A stretch of 6,095 nucleotides of DNA from an uncultured Clostridia bacterium (lineage in GTDB: Bacteria > Bacillota > Clostridia > Oscillospirales > Ruminococcaceae): NCBI GenBank assembly GCA_945867255.1, contig CAMBHV010000094.1, positions 1 through 6,095 on the forward strand, given 5' to 3'. Numbering within the stretch: the stretch's first letter is position 1; every line of letters begins with the position of its first letter. The translations under genes were made by a program, and so were the position numbers. The notes under the pieces were generated by a model. The model was not told the DNA's origin, did no database searches, and was given only the letters and a program-made list of their open reading frames with translations. Shown here piece by piece: positions 1 to 6,035 of the stretch.

Positions 1-144
1 CGCGGTGCCACTTTTGTGTTTGACACATATTCGGTTCGCAATGGAACCCCTTTGCTATGGTGAGTAAGGGAAACGTACCCGTCTGCCTTTTGCCATGGAC
101 GTTTTCGTTGGCACCGTTGCCTTCCAACATTTCGCCTCATAGCA
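1..144 (-). promoter_or_regulatory. Probable T-box leader, cut by the window edge
   Basis: Seen: the minus strand ends at the window edge with AAAGTGGCACCGCG (14-1), which agrees at 12 of 14 positions with the T-box antiterminator consensus AGGGTGGNACCGCG. Upstream in the RNA are small hairpins: TGTGT/ACACA (27-15, 3-nt loop) and GGTTC/GAACC (48-33, 6-nt loop). A long-range 7-bp helix, TGCTATG (144-138) with CATAGCA (59-53), encloses about 78 nt, as the base of a T-box Stem I would. Known: T-boxes bind uncharged tRNA and control aminoacyl-tRNA synthetase or amino-acid genes in Bacillota. Inferred: the variable base after TGG is C, which would pair with a tRNA having G at position 73 (for example Asp, Asn, Glu, Gln, Trp or Ser). 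The specifier codon and the conserved distal Stem I motifs could not be placed with confidence. The regulated gene and the terminator lie outside the window. Confidence 0.6.
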
Positions 145-172
145 CAGTTTCGCTTTCTGGAAAGCACAGGCC

Positions 173-907
173 CTACAAAACAAATTCCACATCATAGAAA
201 TTGGGGTTCAAATAAAACTTGCATCGTGCCAGCCCTGATCCGTCCCGGTCCATCAGTACATCTTCTATGTATAGAACCGGCTGCCCGGGCTGGATGGAAA
301 GATACCCCGTCACGTTTTCTTCTGCCGCCACTACTTTTACAGAGATGCATGCCTTTGCGGCTGCTTCAAAAATGCGCCGGTTCACAAGCACATCTGCCTG
401 CCCCTGCTCGTTCAGATCGATATTGAAAGCACTGATATAGCGCACCGGGATCTGCACAAAGGAGTATCCTACCACAAGCCCTTCGCTGCGGTACATATTA
501 TCGCTGGCCATCACGATGTCACTGGCACGAATGCCAAGCTTCTTCTGGGCCACTTCTGTAGGCGGCCCATAGTTATAGGACATCTTGATCTCATCCACTG
601 CCTGCAGGGCACAATCCAACACGGGGTTTACATGGCAGCCCAAGATGGATTTTCTGCTTGGGTCATAGGTAATAAATGTTCCCTTACCCTGCTTTTTCTG
701 AATCATTCTGTCTTCGTTCAAGATGGTAAGCGCCTGGCGAAGCGTGTTTCGGCTTACGCCGTACTTTTCCGCCAATGCGGCTTCCCCTGGAAGCTGTGTT
801 CCCACCGGATACACTCCGCTTACAATGTCCGCATATAGCCGGTTATAAATCGGCACGTAGGAAGGAATCGGGTTATTGTCCGATTGTGTTACAATACGTT
901 CTGCCAT
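173..907 (-). CDS. GntR family repressor, HutC-type with UTRA domain
   Basis: A 244-residue transcription factor, the usual length for the HutC subfamily of GntR regulators. Residues about 15-80 form the winged helix-turn-helix, with the characteristic stretches LPGEAALAEKYGVSRNTLRQ (39-58) and KKQGKGTFI (71-79). Residues about 95-240 match a UTRA domain, which binds a small effector such as a sugar, amino acid or nucleotide-like ligand. The start is well supported: GGGAGGAG lies 6 nt before the ATG. The gene begins 29 nt after the acetyltransferase stop and closes the operon, so it is co-transcribed with the transporter and probably represses it and itself. The 31-bp palindrome at the operon promoter is its likely operator; its core CTTGTT-C-AACAAG resembles HutC-type sites (CTTGTATACAAG-like). 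The effector is unknown, but by position it should be the imported compound or a product of it. No clear terminator follows the gene. Confidence 0.92.
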   Translation of the reverse strand: MAERIVTQSDNNPIPSYVPIYNRLYADIVSGVYPVGTQLPGEAALAEKYGVSRNTLRQALTILNEDRMIQKKQGKGTFITYDPSRKSILGCHVNPVLDCALQAVDEIKMSYNYGPPTEVAQKKLGIRASDIVMASDNMYRSEGLVVGYSFVQIPVRYISAFNIDLNEQGQADVLVNRRIFEAAAKACISVKVVAAEENVTGYLSIQPGQPVLYIEDVLMDRDGSGLARCKFYLNPNFYDVEFVL

Positions 908-936
908 ATTTTTCTCCTCCCTGCGTTCTGCCCCCG

Positions 937-1731
937 TCAGTGCTGTCGCTCCAAGGTATCCCAGTAATCCTGAAGCACAAAACCCAATCGCATAAACAAA
1001 TCATGCCCGGGCTGTGCATTGCTGTATACGCACGGCTGCAACCGGCGTGCCTGCACCAGGCGGCACAATTCCGACACAATAGCCGAAGAAAAGCCCTTGC
1101 CGCGCACATCCGCACGTGTGGCTACGCCACCCAGCATGACAGTGTGCCTGGTTGCCACCGTGCTGTTGGCATGTGCCAGAATATGTCCATCGGTCTCCAG
1201 AATAAGATGAAGGCCATCTTTGGATTCCAGGCGGTGTACCAACATTTCCTTCGACGCATACATGGCGCCAAAGCCCTCTATCTGCTGCAGAAAAGCGTAG
1301 ATTCGGTCTGCATCTTCAGGCCCCGCAATTTTCATTCCGTGCATGGGGGCTGCCAGTGTCTTATTCTTGCCCAAGATCAACAGTTTTTTGTGTTGAGCCT
1401 GCCAGCCACTGTTCACACCCCACTCCAGGATTCCCGCCATATCTGACCTTCGGCCCATGATAACCATTATATCATAGTTCTGAATTATTTTGTTCACAAA
1501 CGTTTCATCCGGGAGGCAGCCTTTTCCATAAATCAGCAGGTTTTGATAAAACCGCAAATACACAACCGCCGGTTTGTCTTGCTCCCACTGCAACCACACC
1601 TGTTGAAAAGGTGTATCAAAGCCGTATTGTTCAATATCCGCGATCAAAAATGTATTCGCTACGGGATCCTGTGACAAAAAGTTTAACAGCATATCCCGAT
1701 GCTGCCGGGTCATCTTCTGTATTGCCATCAT
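937..1731 (-). CDS. GNAT family N-acetyltransferase
   Basis: A protein of 264 residues if started at 1731. The C-terminal half (about 133-257) is a GNAT fold. It has the acetyl-CoA binding segment VMLGGVATRADVRGKGFSSA with the RGKG pyrophosphate loop at about 210-213, and a closing NAQPGHDLFMRLGF segment typical of GNAT motif B. The usual final G/A of the R-x-x-G-x-G/A motif is Ser here. The N-terminal about 130 residues have no motif I can assign; they may be a degenerate second GNAT-like half. Start choice: ATG at 1731 overlaps the TGA of the upstream DUF62 gene as ATGA, the classic coupled arrangement. A second ATG follows at 1728, and an in-frame ATG at 1752 would give 271 residues. None has a strong ribosome site. 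The acceptor substrate cannot be read from sequence. The context suggests a primary amine on the imported compound or on a product of the DUF62 reaction. Confidence 0.87.
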   Translation of the reverse strand: MMAIQKMTRQHRDMLLNFLSQDPVANTFLIADIEQYGFDTPFQQVWLQWEQDKPAVVYLRFYQNLLIYGKGCLPDETFVNKIIQNYDIMVIMGRRSDMAGILEWGVNSGWQAQHKKLLILGKNKTLAAPMHGMKIAGPEDADRIYAFLQQIEGFGAMYASKEMLVHRLESKDGLHLILETDGHILAHANSTVATRHTVMLGGVATRADVRGKGFSSAIVSELCRLVQARRLQPCVYSNAQPGHDLFMRLGFVLQDYWDTLERQH

Positions 1732-2570
1732 TTCCAGATCCGGATCGTCCATTCCGGCCCGTAGCTGATTCCATATGTCTCGCCCATGTTCTGCTCATTC
1801 AAAGAAAGATCCAGCCAGTTCAACTCGTTGTTATACAAAATAGGTTCTCCCTTGGCCACATAACCAAATGAACGATGGAACAGGACAGGCCCTTCAAATT
1901 TAACTTCATCACAGTGCTTTACCAGCACATTTACCGTGTCGCCCAGCGAGAACCCCGCTTTTACAAAGCTTTGATAATCGATGTTGGTGCCCACACAGCC
2001 AAAGTTCGGGCAAATCATGGCAACATTGCCTTCTGCACAACCGGGTTTTATCACGGCCTCGGGGAAAGGAATGGTGACGATTTCATCCACAGGATATTTC
2101 GGCCCAACTCCTTCAAAATCAATTTTTCCTGCTGCCAGTTTACCGCCACAGTAACCAAACAGATCACGCCCATGGAAAATGGCCACATCATCTGTACCTG
2201 CCCCTACCAGGCGATTGCGGGTCTCGTCTATTTCTCTCACTTCGTCAATGCCGAACTTTTCTTTCACTAATGTCAGCGAACCGTTATCCGGCGTAACTAC
2301 ATAGTATCCATTGGATGTTTTGGCCACACATGCTCTGCGCGGCGTGCCCACGCCAGGATCCACCACCGAAATAAAAATCGTTCCCTTCGGCCAGAACGGC
2401 ATGCTTTGATACAAGCGATAACTTGCCGTCCATGTGCAAAACTTTGTTACCTCGTGGGTAAGATTATAAATCTCGATCTCGGGGTCGATGCTTTTAATCA
2501 CACCTGTCACCGAACAAACCGCGCCATCTTTCAGGCCAAAATCTGTGCTCAATACAACAAACGGTTTCAT
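1728..2570 (-). CDS. DUF62 family SAM hydroxide adenosyltransferase-like protein
   Basis: A 280-residue protein of the SAM hydroxide adenosyltransferase / fluorinase-chlorinase superfamily. Characterised DUF62 members convert SAM and water to adenosine and L-methionine. Seen in the N-terminal domain: STDFGLKD (8-15) with the ribose-binding Asp10; VVDPGVGTPRR (69-79) with the catalytic Asp71 and Arg78; TPDNGS (93-98); and FHGRDLFG (132-139) with His133. Asp71, Arg78 and His133 are the hydroxide-activating triad of DUF62 enzymes. Asp71 replaces the Tyr of fluorinases, which argues against halogenase activity. The C-terminal domain is divergent: where relatives have a D-x(1-2)-F-G-N...TNI motif, this protein reads CPNFGCVGTNI (187-197), so the usual Asp and Asn are absent. 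The family's late NS-x-G-x-L-E-I-A motif is also poorly kept. The start is supported by AGGAG 8 nt before the ATG. It is the fourth gene of the ECF operon and overlaps the acetyltransferase start. The fold is near certain; the exact substrate is open. Confidence 0.9.
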   Translation of the reverse strand: MKPFVVLSTDFGLKDGAVCSVTGVIKSIDPEIEIYNLTHEVTKFCTWTASYRLYQSMPFWPKGTIFISVVDPGVGTPRRACVAKTSNGYYVVTPDNGSLTLVKEKFGIDEVREIDETRNRLVGAGTDDVAIFHGRDLFGYCGGKLAAGKIDFEGVGPKYPVDEIVTIPFPEAVIKPGCAEGNVAMICPNFGCVGTNIDYQSFVKAGFSLGDTVNVLVKHCDEVKFEGPVLFHRSFGYVAKGEPILYNNELNWLDLSLNEQNMGETYGISYGPEWTIRIWK

Positions 2571-2594
2571 GATTCACACTCCTATTTCATCTAT

Positions 2595-2653
2595 GCGCCG
2601 AAGCGCCGGCTTTCTGGCAGCCGCTCAGCCCTGCAGTTTTTTCGTAAACTGCA
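2595..2653 (-). other. Two small hairpins in the gap between ecfT and the DUF62 gene
   Basis: The 98-nt gap (2571-2668) is the only sizeable one inside the operon. Transcribed on the minus strand it can form TGCAGTTT/AAACTGCA (2653-2646 with 2639-2632, 8 bp, 6-nt loop). It can then form GCGC-TTCG-GCGC (2606-2595), a 4-bp stem closed as C(UUCG)G, one of the most stable tetraloops. Neither is followed by a U-run, so they do not look like an intrinsic terminator. They may mark mRNA processing or a stability boundary between transporter and enzyme genes, or have no role. Confidence 0.4.
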
Positions 2654-2668
2654 AACCGGTTCGAACCT

Positions 2669-3511
2669 TTAAAATGGATACCACATCATGGGGTTTGCCA
2701 CAAAACGATATATGATGTAGCCCACAGTAAACAAGGCGGTCAGCCCAACCAGCACAAACGCGGCCTTATCTGCCTTGCTGTACGGCGGCTCCACATACCA
2801 TGTGCGCGTTTTATATTTTCCAAAACCGCGAAGATCCAATGCGTCGGCAATCGTTCCAACATCGTCAAAAGTGTTCAGTACCAATGGCCCTACAATGGTA
2901 AAGATGCCTTTTATCTTGGCACCAAGCGTTGTCTTTTTCATGTCCAGCTCCAACCCACGCGCCTGAATCGAAGCGGAAGAATTGCGGTAGTCCTGCAGAA
3001 TATCGGGCAGATACCGCAGCGCAATGGAAAATATCATTGCCACTTTATACGGCATGCCAATTCTGTTGAACCCGGCAGCAAGTTGCGTAGGTGTCACCAC
3101 AAAAATCAACCATAACGATACCAGAAACATAGCCAACACTTTGATGCTGCGCACAAAAAAGTACCACAGCGTTTCAGCCGGCATCACCAGCCTTGCGGAG
3201 AACCGGAACAGCTCCGTGCTGGTGCCTACAAATTCGCTGCCAATTTGCGGGTTGAACAGATAAAACAGCACAAGGTTCACAAAGTTTAGCCCCATGGCAA
3301 CCGCCATCAGCGCCCCCACCAACTTCCAGTTGGGTTTCAGGGAAACCAGTGCGGCCGCCGCCAAAACAGTAACTACCATCAGAATACGAAAATCGAATGT
3401 TGCGATGATAAGCACGGTGAACACGATGAACAGCAGCACCTTCACTTGCCCACACAGGCGTTGCATGGGCAGTTCACCCGGCGAAAAGCGCACAAGCCCA
3501 TTACTGCCCAC
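2669..3511 (-). CDS. ecfT: ECF transporter transmembrane protein EcfT (CbiQ family)
   Basis: A 280-residue integral membrane protein that couples the ATPases of an ECF importer to the S component. Hydrophobic segments lie at about 22-58, 62-88, 111-140 and 151-168, with another near the C terminus (250-270). The cytosolic coupling region carries the two short motifs that dock into the ATPase grooves in EcfT proteins: SIQARGLELD (ARG at 184-186) and ALDLRGFG (LRG at 227-229). Start: a GTG at 3511, overlapping the ATPase gene end by 11 nt. An in-frame TGA lies just upstream, and GAGG stands 4-5 nt ahead of the GTG. Residues after it (FSPGELPMQRL) match the N-terminal PG-x(n)-HRL-like pattern of the family, so the next internal ATG at 3466 would be too short. 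It follows the fused ATPase and precedes the enzyme genes, which makes a complete dedicated ECF module. Confidence 0.93.
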   Translation of the reverse strand: MGSNGLVRFSPGELPMQRLCGQVKVLLFIVFTVLIIATFDFRILMVVTVLAAAALVSLKPNWKLVGALMAVAMGLNFVNLVLFYLFNPQIGSEFVGTSTELFRFSARLVMPAETLWYFFVRSIKVLAMFLVSLWLIFVVTPTQLAAGFNRIGMPYKVAMIFSIALRYLPDILQDYRNSSASIQARGLELDMKKTTLGAKIKGIFTIVGPLVLNTFDDVGTIADALDLRGFGKYKTRTWYVEPPYSKADKAAFVLVGLTALFTVGYIIYRFVANPMMWYPF

Positions 3512-5210
3512 CGGCCCTCACCACCCTTTCATACTGTATAAAATGCCGTACAAATTCTTCCGATGGCAGCCCTGCCCGCTGTGCCAAAGCGCACAGTGAT
3601 GTTTCTTTCATATGGGCACGTTGCAACACGTCCTGATCACTTAAAACGGCAAAGACATCTCCATCCGCTATTTTTTCTCCATCGGCCATCACAATTGCCC
3701 TGTCTGTGTATTCGATTGCCAGATGCATATCGTGTGTAATGAACACAATCGTAAGCTCTGTCTTCTGGTTCAGTTCATTCAAAAACTCCATGATTTCCCG
3801 GTAATGATGAAAATCCTGCCCTGCTGTAGGTTCGTCCAAAATCATCACCTTGGGCTGTGTTACCAAAAGGGAAGCAATCGTAACGCGTTTTTTCTGCCCA
3901 TAGCTCAACGCAGAAACCGGCCAGTTTTTCATGGTAGAAAGGCCGCACAGCTCCATGACCTGCTCAAATTTTTTCTCTATGTCTTCTTTTGATGCGCCAC
4001 GCAGCGTAAGAGCCAGGGTAACTTCCTCGCGAATCATGTCCTTCAAAATCATATGATTCGGGTTTTGCATAATATAGCCAATGCGTTCGCCAATCTCTTT
4101 GATGGATAGCGCGGCGTAATCCTTTTCTTCTATCAGAACGGTTCCGTTCTCTGGCCTTCGAATTCCCATCAACAGATGTGCAATCGTGGATTTTCCCGCA
4201 CCGTTCTTTCCCACCAGCGCCACACGCTCGCCCTGACACAGCCGCAGTGATACATCTTTCAGCACAGGCTTTTTATCATAAGAGAACGTGGCATGCTGCA
4301 CTTCTGCCACACAGGGCCCCTTTTGGCGGGCAGGCGGGGGAACCTCACGCGCAAACCATGCCCGCAGCTGTTCCAGTTTATCTTCCAGGTGGATGGTGCC
4401 AATAGAATCCGGCTCATCCTGCGGCGTCACATCACAGCCTGCATATTTCAGGGCGGTAAGATAGAGCGGTTCCCGAATTCCATTTTCTTTTAAAAGGGGG
4501 CTGCACAAAAGCTGTGCCGGTGTAGTGTCGGCTACAATGCGCCCACGATTCATTAAAATCACTCTGTCTACCGGGCAATGCAGGACATCCTCCAGCCGGT
4601 GTTCAATGATCACAATCGTTTTGCCCTGTTCTTTATGGATGCGATCAATCAGTTCAATTGCCTGCAGGCCAGCCATTGGGTCCAGCGCGGCCAGGGGCTC
4701 ATCAAACAGAAGGATATCCACATCATTGTGCAAAACACCTGCCAGTGCTGCTTTCTGTTTCTGCCCGCCAGAAAGCGCAAACGGCACGTGATTCTCAAAG
4801 GCTTCCATATCTACAATTCTCAATGCATGCTTTACCTTTTGCAGCATGGTTTTCCTTGGCACTCTGTCATTTTCCAAAGAAAAAGCCACATCTTCCCCCA
4901 CGGTAAGCCCCGCAAACTGGCAATCGGAATCCTGCATCACGGTACCCACGTGCGCGCTTAATTTATGAATGCTTTGGCTTCGCGTCTCCACGCCGGCCAC
5001 TTTCACGCTTCCTGTGAACTCTGCCTTTGTGGAAAACGGAAGCAGCCCATTCACGCAGTTGCCCAGTGTGGATTTCCCGCTTCCGGAAGGCCCCAGTATG
5101 AGTACTTTTTCCCCCTGATAAATCGTCAAATCGATATCATACAGCGTTGGTTTTTTCTGTGAAGCGTATCGAAGGGTAAAACCTTTAAACTCTATAACCG
5201 GTTTTGCCAT
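3501..5210 (-). CDS. ecfA: ECF transporter fused double ATP-binding protein (EcfA-EcfA')
   Basis: A 569-residue protein with two complete ABC ATPase domains in one chain, the length normal for the fused ATPase of group I ECF importers. Domain 1: Walker A GPSGSGKST (40-48), Q-loop Gln93, signature LSGGQ (146-150), Walker B ILLFDE (166-171) and H-loop His204. Domain 2: Walker A GKNGAGKST (334-342), Q-loop Gln382, signature LSYGQ (435-439), Walker B VMILDE (455-460) and H-loop His493. Both catalytic glutamates (171, 460) are present, so both sites look active. The signatures and D-loops (ALDP versus GQDF) differ between halves, as expected for a heterodimer-like pair. A linker of roughly 250-300 joins the domains. 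It acts on the cytoplasmic face, where ATP hydrolysis tilts EcfT and the S component. The ATG is 2 nt after the S-component stop, and AGGAG inside the end of that gene stands 5 nt before it, so translation is probably coupled. Confidence 0.95.
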   Translation of the reverse strand: MAKPVIEFKGFTLRYASQKKPTLYDIDLTIYQGEKVLILGPSGSGKSTLGNCVNGLLPFSTKAEFTGSVKVAGVETRSQSIHKLSAHVGTVMQDSDCQFAGLTVGEDVAFSLENDRVPRKTMLQKVKHALRIVDMEAFENHVPFALSGGQKQKAALAGVLHNDVDILLFDEPLAALDPMAGLQAIELIDRIHKEQGKTIVIIEHRLEDVLHCPVDRVILMNRGRIVADTTPAQLLCSPLLKENGIREPLYLTALKYAGCDVTPQDEPDSIGTIHLEDKLEQLRAWFAREVPPPARQKGPCVAEVQHATFSYDKKPVLKDVSLRLCQGERVALVGKNGAGKSTIAHLLMGIRRPENGTVLIEEKDYAALSIKEIGERIGYIMQNPNHMILKDMIREEVTLALTLRGASKEDIEKKFEQVMELCGLSTMKNWPVSALSYGQKKRVTIASLLVTQPKVMILDEPTAGQDFHHYREIMEFLNELNQKTELTIVFITHDMHLAIEYTDRAIVMADGEKIADGDVFAVLSDQDVLQRAHMKETSLCALAQRAGLPSEEFVRHFIQYERVVRAGGQ

Positions 5211-5212
5211 GC

Positions 5213-5791
5213 TTACTCCTCTGAAAGATTCATCTTCTTCAAATTCCGGTTTGCCATTACTTTCAATACAGGGATCCCCAAAACAACACTCATGATGCCG
5301 TCTTTCAATCCGGCAATCAGGCCCTGCAACATGCCAATGGCAAGTTCCCCTTCATACCACATCATGGTGAAAATAGGTGCAATGGCGCAATAAGCAAACA
5401 GCGGGCCTACAATCGCAAGAATACCGAAAATGATCATCTGCTTTTTGGTAAAAATGCCTTCGTTGATCCTGGCGCCATATACGGGCAGCAGTCCAATAAT
5501 AAAGCCGTAGAACAGATCCGCAATCGTCCAGTCAAACCAGAAACCCCAACCGCCGATCATATCAGCCAGGAAATTCCCAACCATCATCGAAATACCGCAG
5601 GCAAGCGGGCCAAACATACCGCCTACAATCACAACTACAAGCGGCGCCAGGCTGAACTGTACCTGCGTGAAAATGGGAACCTGAATAAACACGATATTTA
5701 CCGCGAACAGGATGGCACCCAATGCCACACCCACCACTGTTTTTGTGTTCCACTCACCCATTAGCAGTTTTCCAATGCTTTTCTTTTCCAT
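5213..5791 (-). CDS. ECF transporter S component (UPF0397-like)
   Basis: A 192-residue very hydrophobic protein with about six membrane segments (roughly 17-38, 44-62, 64-80, 88-104, 117-140, 150-178). This is the architecture of the substrate-binding S subunit of ECF importers. Helix 1 contains GVALGAILFAV with an A-x-x-x-A pair (Ala26, Ala30), the motif S components use to pack against EcfT. The pattern of GALFGP-like glycines (GGMFGPLACG, 57-66) followed by an aromatic loop GGWGFWFDW (80-88) resembles UPF0397/'riboflavin-type' S components that travel with a fused ATPase. The family label does not fix the substrate, and I do not claim riboflavin. Start: ATG at 5791, preceded by AAGGAGGG with a 10-nt spacer. 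A longer frame from a GTG at 5842 would begin in the operator and is rejected. First gene of the operon, with about 80 nt of leader after the promoter. Confidence 0.9.
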   Translation of the reverse strand: MEKKSIGKLLMGEWNTKTVVGVALGAILFAVNIVFIQVPIFTQVQFSLAPLVVVIVGGMFGPLACGISMMVGNFLADMIGGWGFWFDWTIADLFYGFIIGLLPVYGARINEGIFTKKQMIIFGILAIVGPLFAYCAIAPIFTMMWYEGELAIGMLQGLIAGLKDGIMSVVLGIPVLKVMANRNLKKMNLSEE

Positions 5792-5801
5792 AATCGAATG
5801 G

Positions 5802-5809
5802 CCCTCCTT
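5802..5809 (-). promoter_or_regulatory. Ribosome binding site deciding the S-component start
   Basis: AAGGAGGG on the minus strand, nearly fully complementary to the 16S anti-Shine-Dalgarno sequence, ends 10 nt before the ATG at 5791. It lies inside the longer open frame from 5842, so it favours the 192-residue protein. The spacer is slightly long. Confidence 0.75.
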
Positions 5810-5841
5810 CATCTTTTCCCCGTGAACTGTTTTCATCCGCA

Positions 5842-5872
5842 CATGTTCAACTTGTTCAACAAGTTGAACATG
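5842..5872 (-). promoter_or_regulatory. 31-bp perfect palindrome, likely operator of the GntR/UTRA repressor
   Basis: Arms CATGTTCAACTTGTT and AACAAGTTGAACATG are perfect inverted complements around one central base (5857). The site begins at about the predicted transcription start (+1 to +30), a position suited to blocking RNA polymerase. The core CTTGTT-C-AACAAG resembles HutC/GntR operators, and the operon's last gene is such a regulator. The palindrome is also three consecutive 9-bp units (GTTCAACTT, GTTCAACAA, GTTGAACAT at 5845-5871). In the transcript it would fold as a strong 5' hairpin. The pairing of protein and site is an inference. Confidence 0.8.
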
Positions 5873-5877
5873 GCTTA

Positions 5878-5906
5878 ATTATAACAATCTCACAGGGCAC
5901 CCGCAA
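5878..5906 (-). promoter_or_regulatory. Sigma-A type promoter of the ECF operon
   Basis: On the minus strand a perfect -10 box TATAAT (5883-5878) carries an extended -10 (TGT directly before it). A weaker -35 box TTGCGG (5906-5901) sits exactly 17 nt upstream. The predicted start, about 7 nt downstream near 5871, falls on the edge of the operator palindrome. This gives a leader of roughly 80 nt before the S-component ATG. Confidence 0.8.
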
Positions 5907-5921
5907 TAGAATCCCTGCATA

Positions 5922-5939
5922 AATATTTGGGGAAATATT
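5922..5939. repeat. AT-rich inverted repeat in the divergent intergenic region
   Basis: AATATTT and AAATATT (7 bp each) flank GGGG. The site lies 15 nt upstream of the operon -35 box and about 68 nt upstream of the divergent promoter's -35. It could bind a dimeric regulator of either direction, or be chance in AT-rich promoter DNA. No U-run follows that would make it a terminator. Confidence 0.35.
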
Positions 5940-6006
5940 GTTGAAATACACAAAAGTTCTCCATATGCGCATTTCTCTGTGCCGCTTTCACTTGCCTGTT
6001 TGTGAA

Positions 6007-6035
6007 TTGAACGCGTTGAGAAAGTGTTGTATAAT
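6007..6035 (+). promoter_or_regulatory. Sigma-A type promoter for the divergent right-edge gene
   Basis: TTGAAC (6007-6012) and a perfect TATAAT (6030-6035) are separated by 17 nt. A start near 6042 would give a leader of about 47 nt before the ATG at 6089. Its -35 lies about 100 bp from that of the minus-strand operon promoter. Confidence 0.75.

Noticed and set aside
152..165. GCTTT-CTGG-AAAGC hairpin just after the GntR stop as an operon terminator
   Set aside because: The stem is only 5 bp and neither strand has a T-run after it, so it is not a credible intrinsic terminator; where the operon transcript ends is not visible.
200..245. Promoter for the T-box leader at the end of the GntR gene (TTGAAC, 16 nt, TGGAAT on the minus strand)
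   Set aside because: The -10 matches only four of six bases and the site is inside coding sequence; too weak to annotate.
775..1446. Plus-strand open frame of 223 residues opposite the GntR and GNAT genes
   Set aside because: It is antisense to two well-supported genes, and its composition (many Cys, His and Arg, no recognisable domain) is that of a shadow frame.
1731..1752. ATG at 1752 as the acetyltransferase start
   Set aside because: It adds seven residues with a long overlap into the DUF62 gene and no better ribosome site; the ATGA overlap at 1731 is the more usual coupled start, though 1752 is not excluded.
1728..2570. Fluorinase or chlorinase activity for the DUF62-family protein
   Set aside because: The position of the fluorinase Tyr77 is Asp71 here, as in water-using DUF62 enzymes, and the Arg/His triad partners are present.
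5213..5842. Longer 209-residue version of the S component starting at a GTG at 5842
   Set aside because: It would start inside the operator palindrome and lacks a ribosome site, whereas ATG 5791 has AAGGAGGG in front of it; the extra 17 residues are not membrane-like.
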